Shown piece by piece: positions 34,831 to 42,797 of a stretch of DNA of 64,000 bases. The DNA comes from Streptosporangiales bacterium (GTDB taxonomy: Bacteria > Actinomycetota > Actinomycetes > Streptosporangiales > WHST01), in NCBI GenBank assembly GCA_009379955.1, contig WHST01000008.1:1-64000 (forward strand), given 5' to 3'. Each line of letters starts with the position of its first letter. The stretch's first letter is position 1. The position numbers were made by a program, and so were the translations under genes. A model generated the notes under the pieces. That model did no database searches, was not told the origin of the DNA, and was given only the letters and a program-made list of their open reading frames with translations.

Positions 34831-34878
34831 CTTCCCACGGCGGAGCCGCACTTCCCATGGCGTATGCGCCGTGGGAAG
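34831..34878 (-). terminator. Hairpin with triplicated CTTCCCAYGGCG arm
   Basis: CTTCCCACGGCG (34831-34842) and CTTCCCATGGCG (34851-34862) are direct repeats; CGCCGTGGGAAG (34867-34878) pairs with either. The nearer pair makes a 12-bp stem with one wobble and a four-base loop. It lies in the 219-base gap downstream of the third molybdenum-hydroxylase operon and is probably its terminator. No gene is visible in the gap. Confidence 0.55.
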
Positions 34879-34967
34879 CGCGTATCCACCCACTGAACAT
34901 GATCAATCGTGGCTGGGGTGGGGCCTGCTCGGTGAGGCAGTGGCCAAGAGGCCGAGAACGGAACGAA

Positions 34968-35426
34968 CTAGCCTCGCCGACGAACCGCCGCCCTGTCGAT
35001 GGCGCGGCGAATCTCGGGGTACGCGCCGCACCGGCACTTGTTGCCCTCCAGGTGCGAGGCGACCGCCTCGTCGTCGGGCGCGGAGTTCTCGGCGAGCAGC
35101 TCGTGGGTCATCAGGACCATGCCGGGGATGCAGTAGCCGCACTGCATCGCGCCGCCGTCGACGAACGCCGCGACGACGTCGTCGCCGGCCGGGAGGCCGT
35201 CAGCGGTCGTGATGTCCGCGCCGTCGTACGCGACCGCCCGGGCGAGGCAGCTGCTCACGCTTCGGCCCGACACGAGCACCGTGCACGCGCCGCAGGCCCC
35301 GACACCGCAGCCCTCGCGGACGCTCGTGCACCCCGCGTCGCGGCGCAGGACGTCGAGCAGCATGTCGTCGTCGGCGGCCTGGACCCGCAGGTCGACGCCG
35401 TTGACGGTCAGGACGATCGGCCTCAT
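34968..35426 (-). CDS. 2Fe-2S small subunit of third molybdenum hydroxylase
   Basis: 152 residues. The first cluster has EGCGVGACGACTVLVSG and VSSC; the second has QCGYCIPGM and KCRCGAYPEI, the latter slightly unusual for CRCTGY. The gene is last in the order M-L-S and overlaps the large-subunit gene by four bases. The protein shuttles electrons from the Mo to the FAD subunit. Confidence 0.9.
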   Translation of the reverse strand: MRPIVLTVNGVDLRVQAADDDMLLDVLRRDAGCTSVREGCGVGACGACTVLVSGRSVSSCLARAVAYDGADITTADGLPAGDDVVAAFVDGGAMQCGYCIPGMVLMTHELLAENSAPDDEAVASHLEGNKCRCGAYPEIRRAIDRAAVRRRG

Positions 35427-37747
35427 GCCCTGCCTGCCTCTCCGAGTGCGGTGAAGACCCGCTCGGGTGTCAGCGGCAACCGGTGGAAGCGGATGCCGGT
35501 CGCGTCGCGGACGGCGTTGGAGATCGCCGGAGCGAGCGGGATCAGCGTGGTCTCGCCGACTCCCTTCGCGCCGAACGGTCCCGTCCGGTGCGGGCTCTCG
35601 ACGACGATCGGCGTCAGCCGGTCGGGGACGTCGGCGAGCGCGGGCAGCTGGTAGTCGAGCAGCGAGCCGTTGCGCACGCGTCCCTCGTCGATCACGAGAT
35701 GGTCGAAGAGCGCCTGCCCGAGCCCCATGATCGCCGCGCCGGTGAGCTGCTGTTCCACCAGCGTCGGGTTGATCGCGCGGCCGACGTCGCCGGCCACCGC
35801 GAGGTGCTCGACGTGGATACGGCCGGTGCGCGTGTCGACGGTGAGTTGTGCCGCGGCGGCGCCGGCGAACCAGTGCTCGGTGACCCGCGGCGAGCGACCC
35901 GTCGCCTTGTCGTACGGGATCCACTCGGTGCTGAAGTTCGCCTCGCTGGTGAGCGTGGTGCCGCGCGCGCCGAAGTGTCCCTCGACGAGCTCGGGGATGC
36001 TCGCGGACTGCTGCGTCGACGCACAGCTGAGGCCGTCCTGGGTCAGCTTGACGTCCGTCGCCGGGACGCCGAACCGCTCGGCCGCGAGCTCGACCAGCCG
36101 GTCGCGCATGGACTCGGCGACCTTCCTGACCGCGTTGCCCGTGTGGTACGTCGAGCGGCTGCCGGCGGTGATCGTGTCGTACGGCGTGACGTCGGTGTCG
36201 GCGCCGACCACGCGCACCCGACCCGCGTCGAGGCACAGCACCTCGGCGGCGATCTGCGCCATGATCGTGTCGCTGCCCTGACCCATGTCGATCGTGCTGA
36301 TCATGAGACTCGCCGAGCCGTCCTGGTTGAGCTGCAGCACGGCGTTCGAGATCGTCGGGGTGAGGACGGCCTTCACGCCGACGGCGACACCGCGACCGCG
36401 CAGCAGGTGCCCGTCGGCCCTGACGAGCGGGGCGTCCCAGTCGAGTGCGTTCGTGACCTCGTCGAGGCAGGTGACGAAGTCGGCGCTGTGCATCGGCGTG
36501 CCCACGACGGCCTCGTCGCCCTCGCGCAGCAGGTTGCGCCGGCGGAACGCGGCCGGGTCCTCGCCGTGCTCCCTGGCCAGCTCGTCGACGAGCGACTCGT
36601 GTGCCCAGGTGACCTGCGGGACACCGAAGCCGCGGTACGGGCCGGCGGACGGCTTGTTCGTGTAGACGCAGCGGGACCTGATCCACGCGTGGTCCATCCG
36701 GTACGGCCCGGTCGCGACCATGCCGGACTTGGCGGCGATCCGCGGTCCGATGTCGGCGTAGGCGCCGGTGTCGTAGCGCACGTCGGCCGTGCCCGCCGTG
36801 ACGTTGCCGTCCTCGTCGGCCGACATGCTCGCGGTGACGGCGACCCCGTGCCTGGTGGTGAGGACGAACGCCTCCTCGCGGGTCACCGTCACGCGGACCG
36901 CGCGCCGCTGGGTCCAGGCGAGGACGGCCGCGAGCGGTTCGAGCCGGTCGTACATCTTGGCGCCGAACCCGCCGCCGAGCGGTGCGGTGCGTACGCGCAC
37001 CCGGTTGAGCGGGACGTCGAGCAGGTCGGCGAGGGCCTGGCGGACGTACGAGGGCGTCTGCGTCGCGGTGAGCACCGTCAGCCGGTCACCCTCCGGCCAG
37101 GCCGCGGTGTAGGGCAGCTCGATCGGCACGTGATGGGTGGGCGGGCACCAGAACTCGCCGTGGACGTTCGTCGCGCCCGCCGCGGCCTCGTCGGCGTCGC
37201 CCTTGCGCAAGACGAACTCGTAGTTGACGTTGGTGTCGCGCCTGCCGCTGAGGTGCCGCAGGTCGCCGAACACACTCGACGGTCGGAGCTCGTCGTGCAC
37301 GTACGCACCACCGCGGACGGCCTCGTCGACGTCGTGGACGGGGACGAGGTCCTCGTACTCGACCGAGACGGCCGCGGCCGCGTGCCGTGCCGTGCGGCGG
37401 TCCTGGGCGAGGACGGCGACGACGGGCTCGCCGACGTACCTGACCTTGCCGACGGCGAGCGGCGGCTGGTCGGAGAACGCGGGTCCGGTGTGCAGTCGCT
37501 CGCCGAACTCGGCGAGGAGGTCCTGTCCGGTGACGACGGCCACGACGCCCTCGACAGCCCGGGCGCGCGAGACGTCGATCGAGACGAGGCGGGCGTGCGG
37601 GCGCGTGCTGCGGTGTACCGCGACGTCGAGACATGCGGGCACCGGCAGGTCGGCGGCGTACATCAGCCGCCCGCGCACCTTCGCCTCGCCGTCGACGCGC
37701 GGCCAGCGGGCGCCGACGGCGCCGTTGCCTGCGAGCGGAGGCGTCAT
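35423..37747 (-). CDS. Molybdopterin-binding large subunit, third molybdenum hydroxylase
   Basis: 774 residues of the xanthine dehydrogenase large-subunit family. TAPLGGGFGAKMYDRLEP lies near 258, the active-site loop PYRGFGVPQVTWAHE near 365, and GPFGAKGVGETTLIP near 725 with the catalytic glutamate. The PYRGFG loop is found in subgroups acting on N-heterocycles and other aromatics, not in CO dehydrogenase. The ATG at 37747 has GGAAGGA upstream and overlaps the medium-subunit stop. A pyridine- or purine-like substrate is plausible but unproven. Confidence 0.88.
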   Translation of the reverse strand: MTPPLAGNGAVGARWPRVDGEAKVRGRLMYAADLPVPACLDVAVHRSTRPHARLVSIDVSRARAVEGVVAVVTGQDLLAEFGERLHTGPAFSDQPPLAVGKVRYVGEPVVAVLAQDRRTARHAAAAVSVEYEDLVPVHDVDEAVRGGAYVHDELRPSSVFGDLRHLSGRRDTNVNYEFVLRKGDADEAAAGATNVHGEFWCPPTHHVPIELPYTAAWPEGDRLTVLTATQTPSYVRQALADLLDVPLNRVRVRTAPLGGGFGAKMYDRLEPLAAVLAWTQRRAVRVTVTREEAFVLTTRHGVAVTASMSADEDGNVTAGTADVRYDTGAYADIGPRIAAKSGMVATGPYRMDHAWIRSRCVYTNKPSAGPYRGFGVPQVTWAHESLVDELAREHGEDPAAFRRRNLLREGDEAVVGTPMHSADFVTCLDEVTNALDWDAPLVRADGHLLRGRGVAVGVKAVLTPTISNAVLQLNQDGSASLMISTIDMGQGSDTIMAQIAAEVLCLDAGRVRVVGADTDVTPYDTITAGSRSTYHTGNAVRKVAESMRDRLVELAAERFGVPATDVKLTQDGLSCASTQQSASIPELVEGHFGARGTTLTSEANFSTEWIPYDKATGRSPRVTEHWFAGAAAAQLTVDTRTGRIHVEHLAVAGDVGRAINPTLVEQQLTGAAIMGLGQALFDHLVIDEGRVRNGSLLDYQLPALADVPDRLTPIVVESPHRTGPFGAKGVGETTLIPLAPAISNAVRDATGIRFHRLPLTPERVFTALGEAGRA

Positions 37748-38580
37748 CGGGTTTCCTTCCAGATGGCGCGGACGGCTTCCTCGACGGCGAGCAGGGCGAG
37801 ATGCCGCTTGTACGCCACACCGCCGCGGACGTCGGCCACGGGATCGAGGACGGGCTCGGCGAGGCGGCGGGCCGCGTCCACGGCATCGTCGTCCCCGGTG
37901 CCGGTGGGCAGCTGTACCGCGACGTAGCGGGGGGTGTCGGCGACCGCGCCGAGCCCGAGGCGCAGCTCGGTCGACCCGCCGGCACGGACGGCGAGGGCGG
38001 CGACGGACACGCACGGCCAGTCGCTCTCGGACAGGCTCGTGTACTTGACGAACGCGTGGGCGCCGGACGGCTGGCGCGGCACGTCGACGGCCGTCACGAT
38101 CTCGTCGGGGGCGAGCGCGGTGCGTTCCGGCCCGGTGAACAGCTCGCGGACCGCGAGGCGACGCGAACCCGTCCGCGACGTCGCCTCGACGTGGGCGTCG
38201 AGGACCTGGAGGGCGCCGAGCGGGTCGAGTCGGGGATCGGCGAAGGCGAGGTTGCCCGCGACGGTCGCGACGTTCCTGATCCGCGGGTGCGCCACCGCGG
38301 CGTACGCCCGCGCCGCGAGCGGGACGGCCGACGTGACGACGGGGTCGCGCTCCATCCGGCGCAGCGTCACCAGGGGACCGAGCCGGAGCCCGCCGGCGGT
38401 CTCGGCGACGGCGTCGAGTCCCTCGATCGCGGCGAGATCGACCAGGTGGCCGGGCTGGGGAGCTCCCTGCGTGGCGCGCAGCTGCAGCGCGGTGCCGCCG
38501 CCGTGCACGGCGGGCGTGTCGAGCGTGGCCATCAGCTCACACGCCTCTTCGAGGGTGCGGGGCCTGTGGAACACTGCCAT
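37744..38580 (-). CDS. FAD-binding medium subunit of third molybdenum hydroxylase
   Basis: 278 residues. The FAD motifs are partly changed from CoxM: VHGGGTALQLRATQG near residue 25 and NVATVAGNLAFADPRLD near 103. The C-terminal domain is complete. First gene of the minus-strand operon M-L-S, divergent from the IclR regulator gene. Electrons pass from the Fe-S subunit through this FAD to the acceptor. Confidence 0.87.
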   Translation of the reverse strand: MAVFHRPRTLEEACELMATLDTPAVHGGGTALQLRATQGAPQPGHLVDLAAIEGLDAVAETAGGLRLGPLVTLRRMERDPVVTSAVPLAARAYAAVAHPRIRNVATVAGNLAFADPRLDPLGALQVLDAHVEATSRTGSRRLAVRELFTGPERTALAPDEIVTAVDVPRQPSGAHAFVKYTSLSESDWPCVSVAALAVRAGGSTELRLGLGAVADTPRYVAVQLPTGTGDDDAVDAARRLAEPVLDPVADVRGGVAYKRHLALLAVEEAVRAIWKETR

Positions 38581-38620
38581 CGGGTCACACCTTCAGGACG
38601 AGAATGACCGCCATACGAGA

Positions 38621-38670
38621 CTAGTTGTACTCGATAATGGACACTAGACGATCGCATCCCGAGGGGTCAA
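38621..38670 (-). promoter_or_regulatory. Promoter/operator for third molybdenum hydroxylase operon
   Basis: On the minus strand -35 TTGACC (38670-38665) and -10 TAGTGT (38646-38641) are 18 bases apart. CTAGT (38621-38625) and ACTAG (38643-38647) form an inverted repeat with centres 22 bases apart, a spacing suitable for a dimeric regulator such as the divergent IclR protein. Confidence 0.4.
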
Positions 38671-38704
38671 TGGCGACCGGTGCGACGAGCGGACGAGGTG
38701 AGCG

Positions 38705-39472
38705 ATGACGAGCGAGGTGCCGGCGGTGGCCAACGCCGTACGGGTGATGGAGCGCATCGCCGCGGCGTGGCCGCAGGCCGTCTCGTCGGGCACCCTGATC
38801 AGGGAGCTCGAGCTCAACCGCAGCACCTGCTACAACATCCTCGGCACGCTCGAACGGGTCGGCTGGGCGACGAGCCAGGGGGCGCGTGCCGGCTGGTCGC
38901 TCGGCCCGCGGTTGCTCGCGCTGACCGGGGCCTCGGCCGACACCGTGACCGCGGTCGTCCAGCGCGAGCTCGACGAGTTGAGCAAGGAGCTCGGCTTCGT
39001 CCTCTTCGTCGTCCGGCGCACCGGAGCGGGCGCGTACGCCGTCGGCGCGAAGGCAGAACGCGGGCAGGGCGTCCGTGTCACGGTCAGCCCGGGCGACACC
39101 TTCCCGTTCTCGGCGCCGGCGATCATGCAGGCCTTCTACGCGTGGACCGAGCCGGACGAGGTCGCGCGGCTGATCGCCAGGTACGGCGTGGAGCGGTTCA
39201 CGTCGCGCACGGTCACCGACGCCGAGGGTGTGCGCAGACTGCTCGACCTGACCCGCGAACGCGGTTACGGCGCGAGCGTGCAGGAGTACGACCTCTCCCA
39301 GTCGGGCGTGGCCGCCCCGGTCTTCGACGCCCGTGGCCGCGTCTCGATGGTGCTGTGCTCGCTGGCGTTCTCGTCCGAGGTCAACGAATCCAACGTCGAC
39401 CGGTACGGCACGATGCTCCGCGACTGCGCCGACCGTATCACCGCGCAGACCGGCGGCGTCCCGCCGGAGTAG
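38705..39472 (+). CDS. IclR-family regulator
   Basis: 255 residues. The N-terminal winged helix (residues 5-70) includes NAVRVMERIAAAWPQ and LELNRSTCYNILGTLERVGW; the C-terminal IclR effector domain contains FPFSAPAIMQAFYAW and GVAAPVFDARGRVSMVL. IclR proteins commonly control aromatic catabolism. It is transcribed divergently from the third molybdenum hydroxylase operon and probably controls it. Its ATG is preceded by GAGGTGAG. Confidence 0.87.
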   Translation: MTSEVPAVANAVRVMERIAAAWPQAVSSGTLIRELELNRSTCYNILGTLERVGWATSQGARAGWSLGPRLLALTGASADTVTAVVQRELDELSKELGFVLFVVRRTGAGAYAVGAKAERGQGVRVTVSPGDTFPFSAPAIMQAFYAWTEPDEVARLIARYGVERFTSRTVTDAEGVRRLLDLTRERGYGASVQEYDLSQSGVAAPVFDARGRVSMVLCSLAFSSEVNESNVDRYGTMLRDCADRITAQTGGVPPE

Positions 39473-39504
39473 TCGGTACGGGAAACGGCACCGAAAACTG
39501 GCTC

Positions 39505-39547
39505 TTGTCTCCCTGTGGTCCGTTCACATACTATCCAGTCAGTATGT
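39505..39547 (+). promoter_or_regulatory. tetR promoter with 22-bp operator, copy 1
   Basis: -35 TTGTCT (39505-39510) and -10 TACTAT (39529-39534) are 18 bases apart. The operator 39526-39547 has arms ACATACT and AGTATGT and overlaps the -10 and the tetR ATG. Transcription would start next to that ATG, so the message is probably leaderless. A 21/22-identical operator lies at 49996-50017. Confidence 0.65.
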
Positions 39548-40188
39548 CGACGACGATGGATCAGCAGGCGGCGCGCGGCAAGAAGGCCGAGCAGCGCCGC
39601 GCCAGCATGCACCGGCTGATGGAGCTGGCCCGTGCGCAGTTCATCGCGCAGGGGTACGACGCGACGACGGTCGACCAGATCGCGGCCGGCGCGGGCATGA
39701 GCAAGGGCGCCGTCTACTTCTACTTCAAGAGCAAGGCCAACCTGCTGTCCGCGCTGCTCGACGAGGCCGAGCGGCTGACGGTCGACCCGGCGTTCGGTGC
39801 GGTCGAGGAGGCGAGGGGGTCGGCGCGCGACCAGCTCGTCGCGTTCCTGCACTCGCAGTCGATCGCCGGTCAGGAGTACGCCGACCGGATGCTGCTGATC
39901 ATCCTGATGTCGATCGAGCTGCACGGTAGGGACACCCCGGTCGAGGACCGGTTGGCGTCCGTCGACGACCGGATGAAGAAGCTCCTGACCACCGTCGTGT
40001 CCGCCGGCAAGCGGCAGGGCGTGTTCACCAAGGCGGTGCCGACGAAGGAGCTGGTGAGCGTCATCCTCGCCGTCAACCAGGGCTGCTTCCTGCAGTGGTA
40101 CCGGCGCAGTGACGAGCTCAACGGCCACGAGCTCGTGCGCGCGCTGCGTACGACGATCCTCGACGGCGTCCTCGAGAGAAAGGGCTGA
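39544..40188 (+). CDS. TetR-family regulator
   Basis: 214 residues. The HTH lies at about 15-60: MELARAQFIAQGYDATTVDQ, IAAGAGMSKGAVYFYFKSKANLL. The start at ATG 39544 lies inside the operator; an ATG at 39556 is an alternative, and neither has a Shine-Dalgarno sequence. It stands before the PaaABC-like operon as PaaR-type regulators do. The shared 22-bp site predicts autoregulation and control of the ABC importer at 50068-52827. The effector is likely an aryl-CoA or aromatic acid (inference). Confidence 0.85.
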   Translation: MSTTMDQQAARGKKAEQRRASMHRLMELARAQFIAQGYDATTVDQIAAGAGMSKGAVYFYFKSKANLLSALLDEAERLTVDPAFGAVEEARGSARDQLVAFLHSQSIAGQEYADRMLLIILMSIELHGRDTPVEDRLASVDDRMKKLLTTVVSAGKRQGVFTKAVPTKELVSVILAVNQGCFLQWYRRSDELNGHELVRALRTTILDGVLERKG

Positions 40189-40195
40189 GCTCGAC

Positions 40196-41149
40196 ATGAC
40201 GACTCAGGTGAAGGAACGGACCGACGACCCTCGCGAGGCCGCGTTGCGGCAGCGGGTCAAGGCCGGCTACCAGCTCGAGGACCCCAGCGAGATGACGCCT
40301 CGCTACCGCGACGTCCTCGTCAACACGATGCACATCGCGGCCGACCTCGAGGTCGTGACCCTGCCGACGTACTCGCCGGCGATCAGGACCGCGCCGACCC
40401 TCGACGACAAGATCGCGATCGCCTCGGCGTGCCAGGACGAGCTCGGTCACGCGCAGGTCATGTACCGGCTGCTCGAGGAGTTCGGGTACGACACCCACCA
40501 CTTCCTCTTCGAGCGCGACCCGCACGAGTGGCGCACGTTCCAGATGCTGGAGTTCCCGCACGACGACTACATCGAGTCCGTGGTGTCGATGTGCTACGGC
40601 GACCGAGCCGGCTACATCACCACCGTCGACCTCGAGGAGAACTGTTCGTTCGCGCCGTTCGCCAGGTCGCTGCGCAAGGTGAACTTCGAGGAGACGTTCC
40701 ACATCGGGCACGGCGAGCGCTGGGTGAGGTTCTTCTGGAACCTCAACGAGACCGCCAGGCGCCGGGTGCAGGACGCGGTCGAGTTCTACTTCCCGCTGTG
40801 CGCCGCGTGGTTCGGCGTGCCCGACGAGATGAAGAAGCGCACCGACCAGCTCGCGTACAAGATCCGCGGCGCGTCGAACGACGAGATGCGCCAGAAGTGG
40901 CTCTCGCAGGTCGTGCCGTTCAGCGAGGCGATCGGCATCCGGGTCCCCGCGCACTTCGACGAGGAGAGTGGCAAGTTCGTCCTCGACTACGAGCCGCCGA
41001 TCCACCTCGACGAGAAGACCCGCAAGTGGGACTACGACCGCCGGATCACCTGGGAGGAGCAGTTCACGATCTGGAAGACGGGCAGCAGGCACAAGGTCCC
41101 GTCGATCAGTCGGCTGCACGAGGAGATCTGGGGTGACGACCTGTGGTGA
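40196..41149 (+). CDS. paaA: Diiron oxygenase subunit, PaaA-like
   Basis: 317 residues related to PaaA, the catalytic subunit of phenylacetyl-CoA epoxidase. The two ExxH diiron motifs are visible in ACQDELGHAQ near residue 82 and NFEETFHIGHG near 164. It would epoxidise an aryl-CoA ring with O2. First of five genes spaced by overlaps that encode A, D(N-terminal half), B, C and D(C-terminal half). No PaaE-type reductase is present, so electrons must come from elsewhere. Substrate specificity, phenylacetyl-CoA or another aryl-CoA, is open. Confidence 0.82.
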   Translation: MTTQVKERTDDPREAALRQRVKAGYQLEDPSEMTPRYRDVLVNTMHIAADLEVVTLPTYSPAIRTAPTLDDKIAIASACQDELGHAQVMYRLLEEFGYDTHHFLFERDPHEWRTFQMLEFPHDDYIESVVSMCYGDRAGYITTVDLEENCSFAPFARSLRKVNFEETFHIGHGERWVRFFWNLNETARRRVQDAVEFYFPLCAAWFGVPDEMKKRTDQLAYKIRGASNDEMRQKWLSQVVPFSEAIGIRVPAHFDEESGKFVLDYEPPIHLDEKTRKWDYDRRITWEEQFTIWKTGSRHKVPSISRLHEEIWGDDLW

Positions 41150-41475
41150 CGGCGACGGTCACGCAGGTGACCAGGGAGCAGGTCGTCGAGGCTCTGGAGG
41201 ACGTCCACGACGCGCACGTGCCGGTGAGCCTGCGGAGCATGGGCATGCTCGCTGACGTCGAGGTCGAGGGTGACCGCGTCGTGGTCTCGATGTGCATCCC
41301 GTGCATGGCGTGTCCCGCGATCTCGTTCCTCACCGACCAGGTGCGCGCACGCGTGCTGGCCATCGACGGCGTCGCCGCCGTCGACGTCGAGCCTGGACTG
41401 CACCTGTCCTGGGACCGCGACTCGGTCGACACGCGGACGCGAGAGCTCATGCGCGCCAACGGAATCCAGCTGTGA
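41143..41475 (+). CDS. MIP18/DUF59 protein, equivalent to PaaD N-terminal half
   Basis: 110 residues of the MIP18 (DUF59) family used in Fe-S or metal-centre assembly: EALEDVHDAHVPVSLRSMGM at the N-terminus and CIPCMACPAISFLTDQV in the middle. In standard paa operons PaaD is one protein with this domain followed by a zinc ribbon. Here the zinc ribbon is a separate gene three genes later (42519-42797). It overlaps the paaA end; starts GTG 41143 and 41146 are both possible. Probably needed to mature or repair the diiron subunit. Confidence 0.75.
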   Translation: MVTATVTQVTREQVVEALEDVHDAHVPVSLRSMGMLADVEVEGDRVVVSMCIPCMACPAISFLTDQVRARVLAIDGVAAVDVEPGLHLSWDRDSVDTRTRELMRANGIQL

Positions 41476-41741
41476 AGGCGGGGGAGATGAAGAAGACGTT
41501 CGATCCCGAGCGCGAACGCGGCGGCATGGTGCCCCGCTACTACGAGGTGTTCGCGCGGAAGAGCTCCGACGACGCCCTCGCCCACGTCGGCTCGGTGGAG
41601 GCACCGAACGACGACCTCGCCCAGGTGCGCGCCTGGTACATCTACGACCAGCACAGCTGGAAGGAGATGTGCGTCGTCCCGACCGAGGCGATCATCCCGG
41701 TGCGGCTGGGCAAGCACTCCACCCGGATCAAGATGGCGTGA
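41472..41741 (+). CDS. paaB: PaaB-like epoxidase subunit
   Basis: 89 residues, similar to PaaB: YYEVFARKSSDDALAHVGSVEAPNDDLAQVRAWYIY and VVPTEAIIPV. PaaB bridges the A and C subunits in the epoxidase complex. The GTG at 41472 overlaps the previous stop; an in-frame ATG at 41487 follows GGGGGAG too closely. Ends one base before paaC. Confidence 0.78.
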   Translation: MKAGEMKKTFDPERERGGMVPRYYEVFARKSSDDALAHVGSVEAPNDDLAQVRAWYIYDQHSWKEMCVVPTEAIIPVRLGKHSTRIKMA

Positions 41742-41742
41742 G

Positions 41743-42522
41743 ATGAAACCAGCACTCGAAGGCATCGACGGCGCGGCGCGCACGGCTCTGCAGGACGAGC
41801 TGCTGTGCATCGGCGACACCAAGCTCGTCCTCGGCAACTGGTTCGCCGAGTGCGTGATGAACGGCAAGTCGCTGCCGGACTTCGCGGCCATGCTCGGCAT
41901 GTGCACGGCGTCGTACGGCCAGACCCGTGCCGTGTACCACTTCCTCGACACCCTCGACCACTCGTACGGCCACCTCGAACTCGGCCGAGGAGCGGGCGAG
42001 ATCCGCTCGATGGACCTGCTCGATGCGCCGCCGCGCAACTGGCAGGACTTCATCGTCACCACCTGGCTCGCGGAGCAGGCGACCTGGTCGCTGGCGTCGG
42101 GATTCCTCCGGCACCGGGACAGGACGATCGCCGGCATCGCGCGCAAGATCGGCGAGGAGGCGTACTTCCACCTCAAGTACGCCACGGGGTGGATGCGCAT
42201 CATCGAGGCGTCGGACGAGGAGCGCGACCGTGTGGACGAGGCGATGCGACGGCGGTACCCGCTGGCCCTCGGGTGGTTCGGGCCGACCGGCTCGCCGGAC
42301 GCCCTGTTCGAGGCAGGCCTGCGCGACGACCCGATCGACGACATCAGGACGGGATTCGCGCGCGAGGTCCACGACGTCGTCACCTCGCTCGGCGTCGACG
42401 TGGACGTGCTACCCGAACCGGGCTTCGGACCGGACTGGCGGCCGGACGCGAGGCGGACCGGCGAACTTCCGGCGCGGCTCTTCGAGGTGATCAGGTTCAA
42501 GGATCAGGAGCTGGCGAGATGA
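41743..42522 (+). CDS. paaC: PaaC-like structural subunit
   Basis: 259 residues, helical ferritin-like protein of the PaaC type: ELLCIGDTKLVLGNWFAECVMNGKSLPDFAAM at the N-terminus and KIGEEAYFHLKYATGWM near 140. PaaC forms the inactive partner of PaaA in the epoxidase core. The start overlaps no gene but lies one base after paaB; its stop overlaps the zinc-ribbon gene (ATGA). Confidence 0.8.
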   Translation: MKPALEGIDGAARTALQDELLCIGDTKLVLGNWFAECVMNGKSLPDFAAMLGMCTASYGQTRAVYHFLDTLDHSYGHLELGRGAGEIRSMDLLDAPPRNWQDFIVTTWLAEQATWSLASGFLRHRDRTIAGIARKIGEEAYFHLKYATGWMRIIEASDEERDRVDEAMRRRYPLALGWFGPTGSPDALFEAGLRDDPIDDIRTGFAREVHDVVTSLGVDVDVLPEPGFGPDWRPDARRTGELPARLFEVIRFKDQELAR

Positions 42523-42797
42523 GGAGCGCAGGAAGCGGGCGCGTGGGAGCACAGAGAAGGCCGCCCGATCGTGAGCTGTATCCGGCTGACGACGACTTCG
42601 CCGGCGTCAGCTGCCCCGACTGCGACAGCGCTGACGTGGAGGTGGCGTCGCTGTTCGGCAGCACGACGTCGGAGGTCCTCTTCTCGTGCACGCGCTGCCG
42701 GTCGTTCTTCAACTGGGTCAAGTGGCAGCACCGCCTACCACCCGTCCCGGCGAGACGGGCGCAACCGAACCGAACGGAACGGATGGGAACCGCGTGA
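42519..42797 (+). CDS. Zinc-ribbon protein, equivalent to PaaD C-terminal half
   Basis: 92 residues. The core CPDCDSADVEVASLFGSTTS followed by CTRCRSFFNWVKW corresponds to the C-terminal zinc ribbon of PaaD, with CxxC pairs near residues 32-35 and 57-60. The N-terminal DUF59 part of PaaD is encoded separately at 41143-41475. It overlaps paaC and the next hydratase gene. The pair probably works as a two-chain PaaD. Confidence 0.72.
   Translation: MRSAGSGRVGAQRRPPDRELYPADDDFAGVSCPDCDSADVEVASLFGSTTSEVLFSCTRCRSFFNWVKWQHRLPPVPARRAQPNRTERMGTA

Noticed and set aside
38644-38826. Small minus-strand gene overlapping the IclR start
   Set aside because: Overlaps the iclR coding region and promoter region, has no Shine-Dalgarno sequence and no motif.
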